The notes under the pieces are model-generated. The model was given only the letters and a program-made list of their open reading frames with translations, was not told the DNA's origin and ran no database searches. The translations under genes and the position numbers were made by a program. This document shows, piece by piece, positions 37,502 to 47,352 of a stretch of 64,000 nt of DNA. The stretch spans positions 3,537,051-3,601,050 of the forward strand of contig NZ_CP124862.1 in assembly GCF_030013905.1 (NCBI RefSeq). The letters are read 5' to 3'. Every line of letters begins with the position of its first letter. Position 1 is the first letter of the stretch. Source of the DNA: Petroclostridium sp. X23. Lineage in GTDB: Bacteria; Bacillota; Clostridia; SK-Y3.

Positions 37502-39370
37502 GTGATAGAGTGTGAGGGAAAAGTAGTACATAGAACCATACTAAAGTTAAATGTGCAAAAAATTGTGTTGCTATTGGCAGATATTCTGCTCATCAATAGT
37601 GCTGTTTATATTGCTTTATTATTCCGCTTCGATGGAAAAATACCCGTTCAATATATAAATGTTTTTCTCCATTCAACTTTATGGCTTACCGGTATTAACG
37701 TAACCATATATTACTTTTGTCGTTTGTATTCAAGTCTTTGGAAATATGCCAGCGTTGAGGAGCTTTTTCAGGTGTTTGTCGCAACATTTGCAGGCGTTGC
37801 TGCATCTTTAACTTTCGGACTTTTGTTGGGATTAATGCTTCCTAGAACCGTATATGCGATTTCGTGGATGTTGACATTCTTATTTATTGGCAGCACCCGT
37901 TTGAGTTATCGAGTAATGCGGCGGTTGAAGAACATGTCTTTTATAGGAACAGATCGAAGAAAGAGAGTGATGGTGATAGGTGCGGGGTTTACCGGCTCTA
38001 TGGTCATTAAAGAAATGAAAAGTCATTATGAGGGAATCAGTATACCTGTGGTGATGGTCGATGATAACTACGATAAGCATAGGTCGCATGTACATGGCGT
38101 TCCCGTTAAAGGGGATAGGACCAAGATAAAGGAACTTGCCGAAAAGTATAGGGTAGATGAAATCATTATCGCCATTCCGTCGGCAACGAAAAAAGAAATG
38201 AAAGAAATTCTGGAGATATGCAAGCTTACCAAATGCAAGCTAAAGACACTTCCCACGATTAATGAGCTGATCAATGGCGAAGTGGATATTACCCAGGTTA
38301 GAGACGTGAATATAGAGGATCTTCTGGGAAGAGATCCAGTAGTATTGAATATGGACGAAATCTGCGGATACTTGAAGGATGAAGTAGTATTGGTCACCGG
38401 AGGAGGAGGCTCTATCGGTTCCGAACTCTGCCGACAAATCGCCCGGTTTAATCCTAAGAAATTACTTATCTTTGATATATATGAAAATAACGCATATGAT
38501 CTTCAAAATGAACTTAGATATATCTACAAGGACGCATTGGACATGGAAGTATTAATAGGTTCGGTGCAGGATAGAGCACGATTAGAGCATATCTTTGATA
38601 CATATCATCCAGGCGTAGTGTTCCATGCTGCAGCACATAAGCATGTGCCGCTGATGGAAGCCAACCCTACCGAAGCAATTAAAAATAATGTGTTTGGTAC
38701 TTTAAATACAGCAGAATGTGCCGATAAATATAGTGTGAAGAAATTTGTACTTATCTCCACCGATAAGGCGGTAAATCCAACCAATATCATGGGTGCTACC
38801 AAGAGGGTAGCGGAGATGATCGTTCAGAATATGAGCAGACACAGCAATACGGAATTTGTGGCAGTAAGGTTTGGGAATGTGCTAGGAAGTAATGGAAGCG
38901 TTATTCCTTTATTTAAGAAACAGATTGCTCAGGGGGGACCGGTGACTATTACGCATCCGGATATTACAAGGTTTTTCATGACTATCCCCGAGGCATCCCA
39001 GCTGGTACTTCAAGCTGGGGCAATAGCCAAAGGTGGGGAAATATTCATATTGGATATGGGACAGCCTGTGAAGATTATGGACCTGGCGACTGATTTGATT
39101 AGGTTGTCGGGGTTGGAGCCTGGAACGGATATTGAAGTAAAGGTTACCGGGCTGAGGCCGGGGGAGAAGTTGTATGAAGAACTACTGATGGCGGAAGAAG
39201 GACTGACTGCCACCAAGCATGAAAAAATATTCGTAGGGAAACCGATACATATAGATCATAAGACATTGGTGCATGAAATTAATGCGTTGAAAGCGCTGGT
39301 GTTTGGTAGTGGGGAAGACATAGGGGAGTATATTGAACGGATTGTGCCTACTTATAGCAAGGTAGGGTAG
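37502..39370 (+). CDS. PglF-like UDP-N-acetylglucosamine 4,6-dehydratase (membrane-bound)
   Basis: 622 residues. The N-terminal four membrane spans (about residues 12-135) are followed by a CoA/NAD-binding-like domain with VIGAGFTGSMVIKEM and then the short-chain dehydrogenase core with TGGGGSIGSELCRQIA (about residue 300) and STDKAVNPTNIMGATKR, where TDK replaces the usual YxxxK tyrosine, as in 4,6-dehydratases of the CapD/PglF/FlaA1 group. It makes the 4-keto-6-deoxy sugar for bacillosamine-type sugars. GTG 37502 follows AGGAGGGG. It heads a PglF-E-C-D-A-like run. Confidence 0.9.
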   Translation: MIECEGKVVHRTILKLNVQKIVLLLADILLINSAVYIALLFRFDGKIPVQYINVFLHSTLWLTGINVTIYYFCRLYSSLWKYASVEELFQVFVATFAGVAASLTFGLLLGLMLPRTVYAISWMLTFLFIGSTRLSYRVMRRLKNMSFIGTDRRKRVMVIGAGFTGSMVIKEMKSHYEGISIPVVMVDDNYDKHRSHVHGVPVKGDRTKIKELAEKYRVDEIIIAIPSATKKEMKEILEICKLTKCKLKTLPTINELINGEVDITQVRDVNIEDLLGRDPVVLNMDEICGYLKDEVVLVTGGGGSIGSELCRQIARFNPKKLLIFDIYENNAYDLQNELRYIYKDALDMEVLIGSVQDRARLEHIFDTYHPGVVFHAAAHKHVPLMEANPTEAIKNNVFGTLNTAECADKYSVKKFVLISTDKAVNPTNIMGATKRVAEMIVQNMSRHSNTEFVAVRFGNVLGSNGSVIPLFKKQIAQGGPVTITHPDITRFFMTIPEASQLVLQAGAIAKGGEIFILDMGQPVKIMDLATDLIRLSGLEPGTDIEVKVTGLRPGEKLYEELLMAEEGLTATKHEKIFVGKPIHIDHKTLVHEINALKALVFGSGEDIGEYIERIVPTYSKVG

Positions 39371-39371
39371 T

Positions 39372-39420
39372 ATTTATATATGGCAGCAACTATAGGTTAT
39401 AGCTGTTGCCATATATAATG
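39372..39420. repeat. palindrome after the PglF-like gene
   Basis: TATATATGGCA and TGCCATATATA form an 11-base outer stem, with CTATA/TATAG as inner pairs. No T run follows at once, so it may be a structure or a weak terminator. The rest of the 39421-39664 spacer shows nothing that I can support. Confidence 0.5.
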
Positions 39421-39664
39421 TACGATAGTTTTTTGTTTTAGAATCTGAATATATAGGATAAAATGTAGTTGCTTAAATTCTATGAGAGATTGTTTCAAAT
39501 TGACTTTTAAATGCTTCTTATAGCGTAAACAGTTATATATAGGCGAAAAAATTCAACTGAGGATAAAGATTAATTTACAATATTGACATAAAAAGCGTTT
39601 TTGAGAGTTTAGGCTTAGTATAAAAAAATAGTAGTGATATTAAAATACAAGAGTGGGGGGTCAC

Positions 39665-40798
39665 TTGAATTTGGATAAGAATAAAATCTATCTGTCATCA
39701 CCACATATGAGTGATGAAGGTTATGAAATGCAATATATAAAAGAGGCCTTTGATACAAATTGGATTGCTCCTCTTGGAAATAATGTTGATGAATTTGAGA
39801 ATGAGCTTGCTGCTAAGGTAGGGGCTAAGTCAGCTGCAGCATTATCTTCGGGGACGGCGGCTATTCACTTGGCGCTTAAAGCTGCTGAAGTAGGAGAGGG
39901 AGATATAGTTTTTTGTCCCAGTCTTACGTTTTCTGCTACAGCTAATCCAATTATATACCAAAAGGCGATACCGGTATTTATCGATAGTGATTATAAAACT
40001 TGGAATATGGATCCAGAGGCTTTAGAGAAGGCTTTTGAAAAGTATGAAAGCATGGATAAAAGGCCAAAGGCTGTGATAGTGGTTCACTTATATGGATTAT
40101 CTGCGAATATGGATAAGATTTTAGAGATATGTAGAAAGCGTTGTGTACCGGTAATAGAGGACTCTGCTGAGAGCTTAGGGTCTTTATATAAAGGTAGACA
40201 TACAGGCACATTGGGTGATTACGGTGTTTTTTCATTTAACGGTAATAAAATTATTACCACTTCAGGTGGAGGAATGCTTATAAGTAATAATCAAGAGAAG
40301 ATTGCAAAGGTAAGATTCTGGGCCACTCAAAGTAGAGATCCAGCAAGACACTATCAACATAGCGAGTTAGGATTCAATTATCGTATGAGTAATATCGTTG
40401 CAGGGATTGGAAGAGGGCAACTTAAAATATTAGATCAGAGAGTGGCCAAGAAAAAAAATATATTTGAGTTTTATAAGAGGGAGATTGGTGGATTAGAAGG
40501 TGTTCAGTTCATGCCAATCAATGAGTGGAATGAACCAAACTACTGGCTAAGTTGTTTGGCTTTATCCGGTAGGGTTAAGCCACTTGATATTATGGAAGCT
40601 CTTGAAGAGGAAAATATAGAGTCAAGACCGATCTGGAAACCGATGCATATGCAGCCATTTTTTGCGGAATATGATTATGTCGGTGGACATGTAAGTCGGA
40701 ATTTGTTTGAGAATGGTGTCTGTCTTCCTTCTGATACAAAAATGGAAGATGGGGATCTTGAAAAAATAGTTAGAATCATAAAGGGATTGTGGAATTAG
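39665..40798 (+). CDS. PglE-like DegT/DnrJ/EryC1/StrS aminotransferase
   Basis: About 377 residues. The PLP-binding lysine lies in FSFNGNKIITTSGGGM (about residue 190), with LSSGTAAIHLALKAA and EDSAESLGSLYKGRHTGTLGD as further family markers. It would transfer an amino group to C4 of the 4-keto sugar made by the PglF-like enzyme. The likely start is TTG 39665, four bases after GGGGGG; GTG 39653 lies within that purine run. It is followed without a gap by the PglC-like gene. Confidence 0.9.
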   Translation: MNLDKNKIYLSSPHMSDEGYEMQYIKEAFDTNWIAPLGNNVDEFENELAAKVGAKSAAALSSGTAAIHLALKAAEVGEGDIVFCPSLTFSATANPIIYQKAIPVFIDSDYKTWNMDPEALEKAFEKYESMDKRPKAVIVVHLYGLSANMDKILEICRKRCVPVIEDSAESLGSLYKGRHTGTLGDYGVFSFNGNKIITTSGGGMLISNNQEKIAKVRFWATQSRDPARHYQHSELGFNYRMSNIVAGIGRGQLKILDQRVAKKKNIFEFYKREIGGLEGVQFMPINEWNEPNYWLSCLALSGRVKPLDIMEALEEENIESRPIWKPMHMQPFFAEYDYVGGHVSRNLFENGVCLPSDTKMEDGDLEKIVRIIKGLWN

Positions 40799-41416
40799 AT
40801 GATTTATAAGAAATTTCTGAAAAGGCCAATGGACTTTATTCTGTCATTGATAGCAATTACTGTGTTGAGCCCAGTTCTATTGGTCGTAGCCATATTAGTT
40901 AGATTAAAACTTGGTAGTCCTGTTTTGTTTAAGCAGAAAAGGCCAGGGCTGAATGAGAAAGTCTTTACTATGTATAAGTTCAGAACTATGACTGATGAGA
41001 AAGACGAATATGGAGAGTTGCTTCCAGACTCAGTTAGATTGACTAACTTTGGTAAGATGCTAAGGGCTACAAGCTTGGATGAACTTCCGGAACTTTTCAA
41101 TATACTTAGGGGTGATATGAGCATTGTAGGTCCGAGACCGTTGCTGGTACAGTACTTACCACTATATAGCGAGCATCAAAAACGAAGACATGAAGTAAGA
41201 CCAGGTCTTTCTGGCTATGCTCAAGTGAATGGCAGAAATGCAATTAACTGGGAAGACAAGTTCAACCTAGATGTGAAATACATCGATAATATTTCTTTAA
41301 TTGGAGACTGGAAGATTATATTTCTTACTTTAAAGAAAGTTGTTATGCGGGATGGAATTAGCTCACATACAGTAGTAACGATGGAACCTTTCAGAGGAAC
41401 AGAACTTAATCAATAA
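40799..41416 (+). CDS. PglC-like initiating phosphoglycosyl transferase
   Basis: 205 residues with one N-terminal hydrophobic re-entrant segment (FILSLIAITVLSPVLLVVAILV) and the monotopic phosphoglycosyl transferase core: YKFRTMTDEKDE, TSLDELPELFNILRGDMSIVGPRP and VRPGLSGYAQVNGRN. The DE pair in SLDELPEL is catalytic in the family. It moves sugar 1-phosphate from a UDP-sugar to undecaprenyl phosphate, starting the lipid-linked repeat unit. It lacks the long N-terminal domain of WbaP-type enzymes, so the small PglC type is favoured. The ATG directly abuts the stop of the aminotransferase. Confidence 0.92.
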   Translation: MIYKKFLKRPMDFILSLIAITVLSPVLLVVAILVRLKLGSPVLFKQKRPGLNEKVFTMYKFRTMTDEKDEYGELLPDSVRLTNFGKMLRATSLDELPELFNILRGDMSIVGPRPLLVQYLPLYSEHQKRRHEVRPGLSGYAQVNGRNAINWEDKFNLDVKYIDNISLIGDWKIIFLTLKKVVMRDGISSHTVVTMEPFRGTELNQ

Positions 41417-41519
41417 TAATACTAAAATATAAAACCATATTGTGTTAGATTAGATGAAGTTTAAGTAATTGTAGGTTTTTATTTTTGTAGGTAATTTTCT
41501 TCGAAGAAAGAGTGTTGTT

Positions 41520-42167
41520 ATGAAGGATAAGCTTTTGATTATCGGTGCCAGTGGACATGGAAAAGTAGTGGCTGACATTGCGATAAAAATGAATAAGTGG
41601 CAAAGCATTGCTTTTCTTGATGATAACATACTTGTTAAATCATGTATGGGACTAAAAGTCATCGGAAAATCATCTGATGCTTTTACGTATATAGATAGAG
41701 CGGACATTTTTGTCGCAATTGGGAATAATGCAATAAGAGAGCAGCTACAAGAGAAGCTTGAAGTTGCTAAGGCGTCCGTAGCTACCTTAATACATCCGAA
41801 TGCCATGATTGGTACACTGGTCCAACTAGGAATTGGAACTGCTGTAATGGCAGGCGTTGTGATTAACAGTTCTAGTAGAGTTGGAAAAGGTTGTATTATC
41901 AACACTGGATGCACTCTAGATCATGATAATATAATTGAGGATTATGTTCATATTTCACCAGGTGTTAACTTAGCCGGTACTGTTAAAATCGGCCGAAGGT
42001 CTTGGATAGGTATTGGAAGTACTGTAAGCAATAACATAGATATCTGCAGTGGTTGCAAAGTTGGTGCAGGTGCTGTGGTGGTTAAAAATATAACTGAATC
42101 CGGGACTTATGTTGGGGTTCCAGTGAGGAGAGTTAGCAATGGCAAAAATACTGATACTAGCAAATAA
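41520..42167 (+). CDS. PglD/NeuD-like UDP-amino-sugar acetyltransferase
   Basis: 215 residues. The N-terminal Rossmann-like part (LLIIGASGHGKVVADIA) is followed by a left-handed beta helix of hexapeptide repeats, with the catalytic histidine in CTLDHDNIIEDYVHI. The family acetylates the 4-amino group to give UDP-2,4-diacetamido sugars. The ribosome binding site is weak. Its end overlaps the next glycosyltransferase by 29 bases, implying coupled translation. Confidence 0.9.
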   Translation: MKDKLLIIGASGHGKVVADIAIKMNKWQSIAFLDDNILVKSCMGLKVIGKSSDAFTYIDRADIFVAIGNNAIREQLQEKLEVAKASVATLIHPNAMIGTLVQLGIGTAVMAGVVINSSSRVGKGCIINTGCTLDHDNIIEDYVHISPGVNLAGTVKIGRRSWIGIGSTVSNNIDICSGCKVGAGAVVVKNITESGTYVGVPVRRVSNGKNTDTSK

Positions 42168-42600
42168 TGATATTGGTTTATATAAATTTAGGAAAGAATT
42201 AATTGAAGTATTGTTAAAAAATGATGAAGTACATATCTCACTCCCCAATGGAGATTTCGTGCCTCAGCTTATTGACTTAGGATGTGAGTTTATAGAGACA
42301 AAAATTAGTAGAAGAGGTACTAATCCAATTACTGATTTTAAGCTAATGATTCATTATAAGAAAGTAATCAAGCAGGTTAAACCTGATGTAGTCTTAACAT
42401 ACACAATAAAACCCAATGTTTATGGAGGAATGATATGCAGATTGGTGAATGTGCCATATATAGCAAATATTACAGGTCTTGGTACAGCGGTAGAAAATGG
42501 TGGAGTTTTGCAAATTATCACTTTGTTTTTGTATAAAGTAGCTTTAAAAGATGCAGCATGTGTATTTTTTCAAAATAAAGATAACGCCGATTTTATAAAT

Positions 42601-44104
42601 GAGGATATTTCATAATTCAAAAATCAAGAATGTGGATAATTCCTACTGATATTTTTGAAATTGTGCAAAAAAAGGTTAGACTATCCTTACAATAGATAGT
42701 TATCCACAACTATATAGTTTTGAAATTAAGAAATATCATCTCCTGTTCCTTGATAATTAAAATACTAAGCTGCAATATTTTTTGATTGTTCTGCTTTTGT
42801 AATTCTTGTAGCAATAATTGCAATGCAGGCTAAATCCATGAATACTTTTGCTTTTTTTAGCCCTGCTACACGCAGATTGTTTAAAGCATAGTTTTCTTTT
42901 CCATCACCAAAAAAGCGTTCAACGGATGTTCTTTCATCATATAGATTGTCCCATGCTTCTGTTCCTCGTAATGGATAAGATATAAACCGTGGATTATCCT
43001 TAATTTTAACTTTGCCAATGTATCCTGATTTTGTACTCGTACACCAACTTGAACCCATAGGACAATTGGCTTTTCCGCAAGCGTGGGGACATAATAACCG
43101 AATGGTTCCATTATCATTTCCACCATTCACATACGGATAATTCATGGTGCAAACAAGTTGACCTTCCCAGTTAATGCCTTCAGGTGGAGTTTTCGTATTT
43201 CTCCAGTTAATTGGCATAATAGCTTGAGCACCAAATGATACAGCATGTTGATAGATAGATGGTATATCATAGCCTGTATCCATAATGTAGTAAGATGGTT
43301 TGAATAAGTCTTCATAATCTGCCTTAAGCTTATTCATTAGTGGTATTGCCATTACCATATCTGCAACATTTGCAGGGGTTATGATGTACCCTAATGGGAT
43401 TCCGCTTGTTGTATCTACTACAGCATGCATCTTCCAACCAAACCATTTTATCATATTGCCATTGGTATCTTGCTTGGCACCCCAGTGAGGAAACTCTGGA
43501 TTGTTTTCTGGTATTTTTGATTTTGGTACAGCATGCTCAAAGGCATCAATTTTCGATGCATCTATTGAGACATGGGAACCATTAATAAGTCCCAAGGTTT
43601 TGGCTCTACGAACCATTCTCTGAAAAGTTTTTTCAAGTACATCGGTTTTAGAGAGCTTTTCTATAAACCTAGAGAAAGTTGAAGCACTAGGCGTTTTGCC
43701 AATAGTATCAAACCCGCAGGTTACTCTTAAAACGGGGTCTGTTTTCAACCTTTTAACTAATGCTTTAATAGTAGGTATTTGATCTATTTGCATTGCAAGT
43801 AAAGCATTGAGCAAGCTGGTATACGCAAATCCTTTAGGACCACGTTTGCTGACATCAATTTTAAAAGTTTCAAGCATAATTGAATAATCAATAAATGTTA
43901 AAACAGCTTGTAATTTTGTTAATGGTTGAATTTCTATAATTTGCTCTAAAGTAAATAATGTTGTTTGCCGATTCATAATTCGTACAACGTTTACTCCTTT
44001 CTGTGGATTGTTTGGACGAATTATTTATCGGATTGGGGTAAACTATTTTTTATGCTTTTTTCTAACCTTGTGTTTTCAAGGATTAGAAATTATGAAATTA
44101 ACTC
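42601..44104. mobile_element. insertion sequence, 1504 bp, with AAAT target duplication
   Basis: The ends are inverted repeats: GAG, three bases, ATTTCATAATT at the left, and AATTATGAAAT, three bases, CTC at the right. AAAT occurs on both sides (42597-42600 and 44105-44108). It carries one transposase gene on the minus strand with ~165 bases of noncoding at one end and ~130 at the other. The repeat TTGTGGATAA-like sequences at the left end may be a transposase binding site. Confidence 0.88.
42765..43976 (-). CDS. DDE transposase of an IS1182/IS5-like element
   Basis: 403 residues and intact. The N-terminal DUF772-type domain (residues ~25-110) precedes the RNase H-like core with HVSIDASKIDAFE (first aspartate), YIMDTGYDIP (second aspartate) and ERTSVERFFGDGKENY (glutamate). 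A cysteine-rich stretch, CPHACGKANCPMGSSWC, before the glutamate could bind zinc. Since the frame is whole and the element retains matched ends and a target duplication, the insertion looks recent. The family name is by overall resemblance. Confidence 0.9.
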   Translation of the reverse strand: MNRQTTLFTLEQIIEIQPLTKLQAVLTFIDYSIMLETFKIDVSKRGPKGFAYTSLLNALLAMQIDQIPTIKALVKRLKTDPVLRVTCGFDTIGKTPSASTFSRFIEKLSKTDVLEKTFQRMVRRAKTLGLINGSHVSIDASKIDAFEHAVPKSKIPENNPEFPHWGAKQDTNGNMIKWFGWKMHAVVDTTSGIPLGYIITPANVADMVMAIPLMNKLKADYEDLFKPSYYIMDTGYDIPSIYQHAVSFGAQAIMPINWRNTKTPPEGINWEGQLVCTMNYPYVNGGNDNGTIRLLCPHACGKANCPMGSSWCTSTKSGYIGKVKIKDNPRFISYPLRGTEAWDNLYDERTSVERFFGDGKENYALNNLRVAGLKKAKVFMDLACIAIIATRITKAEQSKNIAA

Positions 44105-44750
44105 AAATAGTATGGGAATCGTAAAAGGAAAACAAAGATTGATTCCCGGTTCAGGTGTCAACTTAAATTATTATAAGGTTCTAGATTACCCGAGTGATGA
44201 TATAATTAATTTTTTATTTATTTCAAGAGTTATGAGGCAAAAGGGTATAGAACAGTACTTAGAAGCGGCTGAATATATCAAAAGCAAATATCCAAATATC
44301 GAATTTCATGTTTTAGGGTTTTGTGAAGGCGCATATGAAGATAAATTAGTTGAAATGCAGGCTAGAGCCATTATTAAGTACCATGGAATGCAAAGCGATG
44401 TAAGAAGATTTCATAAGATATCCCATTGTACAATTCATCCTACATTTTACCCAGAAGGAATGTCAAATGTGCTATTAGAGAGCGCTGCATGTGGTAGACC
44501 AATAATCGCCACCAATAGAAGTGGATGTAGAGAAATTATTGATGATGGAGTTAATGGCTATATAGTGGAGCAGCAAAGTAGTAAGGATCTTATTAAAAAA
44601 ATAGAGAAGTTTCTAGCGTTAGATTATAAGGAAAAGAAACGGATGGGGCTAGCTGGTAGAGAAAAAATTGAAAGAGAATTTGATAGGCAGATAGTGATAG
44701 ATAATTATATAGAAGAGATACAAAGTACATTTTGAGTAGGAGTATGAATA

Positions 44751-45638
44751 ATGTGGATAAAAGATTTTGTTACTATAGTAACACCAACATACAATAGAGC
44801 TTATATCTTGAATAATTGCTATGAATGTTTGAAACTACAAACAAATAAATCATTTACATGGATGATTATAGATGATGGCTCCACAGATAATACCGAAGAA
44901 TTAGTTGGAAAATGGAAGAATGAACAAGTAGTAAATATAGTTTATTATAAGAAAGATAATGGTGGCAAAGCATCGGCACTTAATATGGCTTTAGATAAAG
45001 TGCATACGGACTATTTTGTTTGTTTAGATTCAGACGATACTTTTACTCCTAACGCGATAGAGCTGGCGTTGAATCAATTACAAGAAGTTAAAGAAAGTAG
45101 TAAGTTTTGTGGAATTTTAGCGTTAAGAAATACAGTGAGTGGGGAAGTAATTGGTAGAAAAAGAATACCTAGTGAAGTTACGGAGTCCACCATTATGGAT
45201 ATAACTGATAAGTATAAAATACGTTCTGAGTTTATTCAATTTTATAAAACAAATGTGATCTCACAGTATAGGTTTCCTCAATTACCAAGAGAAAAATTTA
45301 TATCGCCAGAATATATTGCGAGAGAAATAAATAGAAAATATAAGTTTAAAGTTTCACAAGACAGTCTATGTATTTGCGAATATTTACATGACGGATTAAC
45401 AAGAAATAAACGTTCTGTAATTAAAAAAAACCCAAAAGGATATACTCTGATTAAACGTCAGTCTTATGAATTAGCCAAGGGGTTTATTCCAAAAAGTAAA
45501 CATGCAATTATGTATATTGCAGGTTGTATTTTAAGTAGAGATAAAGGCTGTATTAATAATTCACCGCACAAAATTATGACAGTATTATACTATCCTATAG
45601 GATGGTTAGTATGTAAAATAAGATTTCGTAATATTTGA
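44751..45638 (+). CDS. family 2 glycosyltransferase
   Basis: 295 residues. The GT-A fold is shown by VTPTYNRAYILNNCYECL, MIIDDGSTDNTEELV and the metal-binding DSDDTF (about residue 90), all in the N-terminal 110 residues, with a GGKASALNMAL loop between. It is expected in the cytoplasm or at the membrane, adding one sugar to the lipid-linked repeat. The start follows TAGGAG by 8 bases, 15 bases after the disrupted GT4 gene. It is visibly more AT-rich than the PglF-D genes. Confidence 0.9.
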   Translation: MWIKDFVTIVTPTYNRAYILNNCYECLKLQTNKSFTWMIIDDGSTDNTEELVGKWKNEQVVNIVYYKKDNGGKASALNMALDKVHTDYFVCLDSDDTFTPNAIELALNQLQEVKESSKFCGILALRNTVSGEVIGRKRIPSEVTESTIMDITDKYKIRSEFIQFYKTNVISQYRFPQLPREKFISPEYIAREINRKYKFKVSQDSLCICEYLHDGLTRNKRSVIKKNPKGYTLIKRQSYELAKGFIPKSKHAIMYIAGCILSRDKGCINNSPHKIMTVLYYPIGWLVCKIRFRNI

Positions 45639-45846
45639 TTTGGCAAATAAAAATTAAATATAGCAAATTTAAGAAACTTATAGATAGTTATCATGGTACT
45701 ATCTAGTATAGTAGACGAAGAACATATAAAATCTGTTTATAAAAAGATATGTGTGTATAAACGAATAATCTTCAAATTAGATAATGAATATTGTTATTCT
45801 ATGATTTATTATAGTGAATATTTATACAATATGTTTTGGAGGGATT

Positions 45847-47337
45847 GTGACCAATCTTATGGATATTAGTGTAAAAAGAATGAAAAGTATATGTATATAT
45901 ATAACATATTTAATCGGAGCATTTATTATAGCGATTAGTTTTGAATATTCGATAGGACCTAAAATGGAGCTTATAGGGCTTTTAGGATGGGGATTGCTTT
46001 CGATTAGCTTAGTTACTTGGAAAATTATTTCGGGAGAAATAGCTTCCGCATACATCTTTTTTTTAGGTGTATTATATTTGTTCTTCTTTGGGCAAAGCTT
46101 ATTAATGCCTTTTGATTTGATTACTCCTAGTAGGAATTTATTAATAAGACACAGATTTGTCAATGGGATAAATCTATATAATGCGCAGATTTATTCGATT
46201 CTTTGCTTGGCGAGTTTTCATTTAGGTGCACTAATTTTTTATAAGAACGCAAAAATACTAGGAAAAAAAGGAAATAAATATTTGACGGGAGTTGTAAGTG
46301 ATAAGCCTATTGTAATGGTAGGAATTATTTTGCTTTTAATTTCAATAATTCCTTTTCTATACGAAATGGTACAGTCCTTAATTATTGTTAAAATGTATGG
46401 ATATAAAGGATATGCCCAAATGGAAGCACAGACAGGGATTAGCAGCCTAATAAGCAAGATAGCCTTATACTTTATACCCAGTTTAATATGCCTTGCTATA
46501 GGGGTTAGAAAAAGTACTGGATTAAGAAAAGTAGTCCAAATACTAAGTTGTGTAGTTATAGCTCTAATTTTATATATAGGGGAGAGAAATGATGCACTAG
46601 TTTTTATTCTAGCACTTATTCTAATACAGCATTATTTTGTAAAAGAAATAACTATAAAAACAAGCTATAAATATATTGTTTTTGGGGCTATCTTATTGAT
46701 TCTTTTAAGCGTTATTGCTGATACTAGAGGGTTAGAAAACAGAAGTCTTTTAGATTATTTTAAGTATATGTTAGATAATGGATTCAGTATCAGCGTTTTG
46801 ACAGAAATTTTTAGTGAGTTAGGAAGCTCAATGATGCCAACGATTGCTATTATGGAGTTTGTTAATAGCGGGGAACCACTTAGATATGGCAAAACATATT
46901 TGTTTTCAGTATTATCGATAATTCCAAATTTAGGTTTTTGGGATTTGCATCCAGCAGCTGAAGTAGCATCTCTAGGACAATGGCTCAAGTTGAGATTAGG
47001 GTTGTCTTATGGTCCCGGATTTTCTTTGGCAGCAGAATCATATTTGAATTTTGCTTGGTGGGGATGGTCAGTTTTCATTTTTCTTGGAGGATTTATTGTC
47101 AGGATATTAGGGATGTTAAATAAGACTACAGCCAAGTACTACCCTGAAATTGGTTGTTTCGTATTAGTGTTCTTTAACTCATCGTTATTTTATATAAGAG
47201 ATACCTTTATAGGCAATGTAAGAGCAATTTTTTATATGGGATTACCTATATACATGTTAATCCTCTTTTTTAATCAAAGGTTGAGGAAACAAAACAATTC
47301 AATAGACGAACAACAAATTGATGAAAAGTTTTTATAA
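45847..47337 (+). CDS. Wzy-type O-antigen/oligosaccharide repeat-unit polymerase
   Basis: About 496 residues with 10-12 hydrophobic segments and few conserved motifs, typical for Wzy. A central loop GYAQMEAQTGISSLISKIA and the late YGPGFSLAAESYLNFAWWGW are features of the EpsG/Wzy 'oligosaccharide repeat unit polymerase' type. It would join lipid-linked repeats outside the membrane. The start is uncertain: GGAGGG at 45838 favours GTG 45847 (close) or ATG 45859 (far), while the open frame reaches 45814. It is followed by a GT2 gene 15 bases on. Confidence 0.82.
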   Translation: MTNLMDISVKRMKSICIYITYLIGAFIIAISFEYSIGPKMELIGLLGWGLLSISLVTWKIISGEIASAYIFFLGVLYLFFFGQSLLMPFDLITPSRNLLIRHRFVNGINLYNAQIYSILCLASFHLGALIFYKNAKILGKKGNKYLTGVVSDKPIVMVGIILLLISIIPFLYEMVQSLIIVKMYGYKGYAQMEAQTGISSLISKIALYFIPSLICLAIGVRKSTGLRKVVQILSCVVIALILYIGERNDALVFILALILIQHYFVKEITIKTSYKYIVFGAILLILLSVIADTRGLENRSLLDYFKYMLDNGFSISVLTEIFSELGSSMMPTIAIMEFVNSGEPLRYGKTYLFSVLSIIPNLGFWDLHPAAEVASLGQWLKLRLGLSYGPGFSLAAESYLNFAWWGWSVFIFLGGFIVRILGMLNKTTAKYYPEIGCFVLVFFNSSLFYIRDTFIGNVRAIFYMGLPIYMLILFFNQRLRKQNNSIDEQQIDEKFL

Positions 47338-47352
47338 AGGGTAGGGGATAAG

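Larger units (their letters stand above)
42139..44735 (+). pseudogene. PglA-like GT4 glycosyltransferase disrupted by an insertion sequence
   Basis: The 5' part (42139-42600) encodes the N-terminal Rossmann domain (ILILANNDIGLYKFRKELIE, VLTYTIKPNVYGG) up to NADFIN. The 3' part (from 44109) begins SMGIVKGKQRLIPGSGVNL and includes the donor-site motif PTFYPEGMSNVLLESAACGRPII. Removing the element 42601-44104 and one AAAT copy joins the parts in frame as ...ADFIN-SMGIVKG..., giving about 362 residues, the normal length. As it stands, the first part ends at a TAA inside the IS, and the product lacks the nucleotide-sugar domain. It probably added the second sugar to the lipid-linked unit. Confidence 0.93.
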
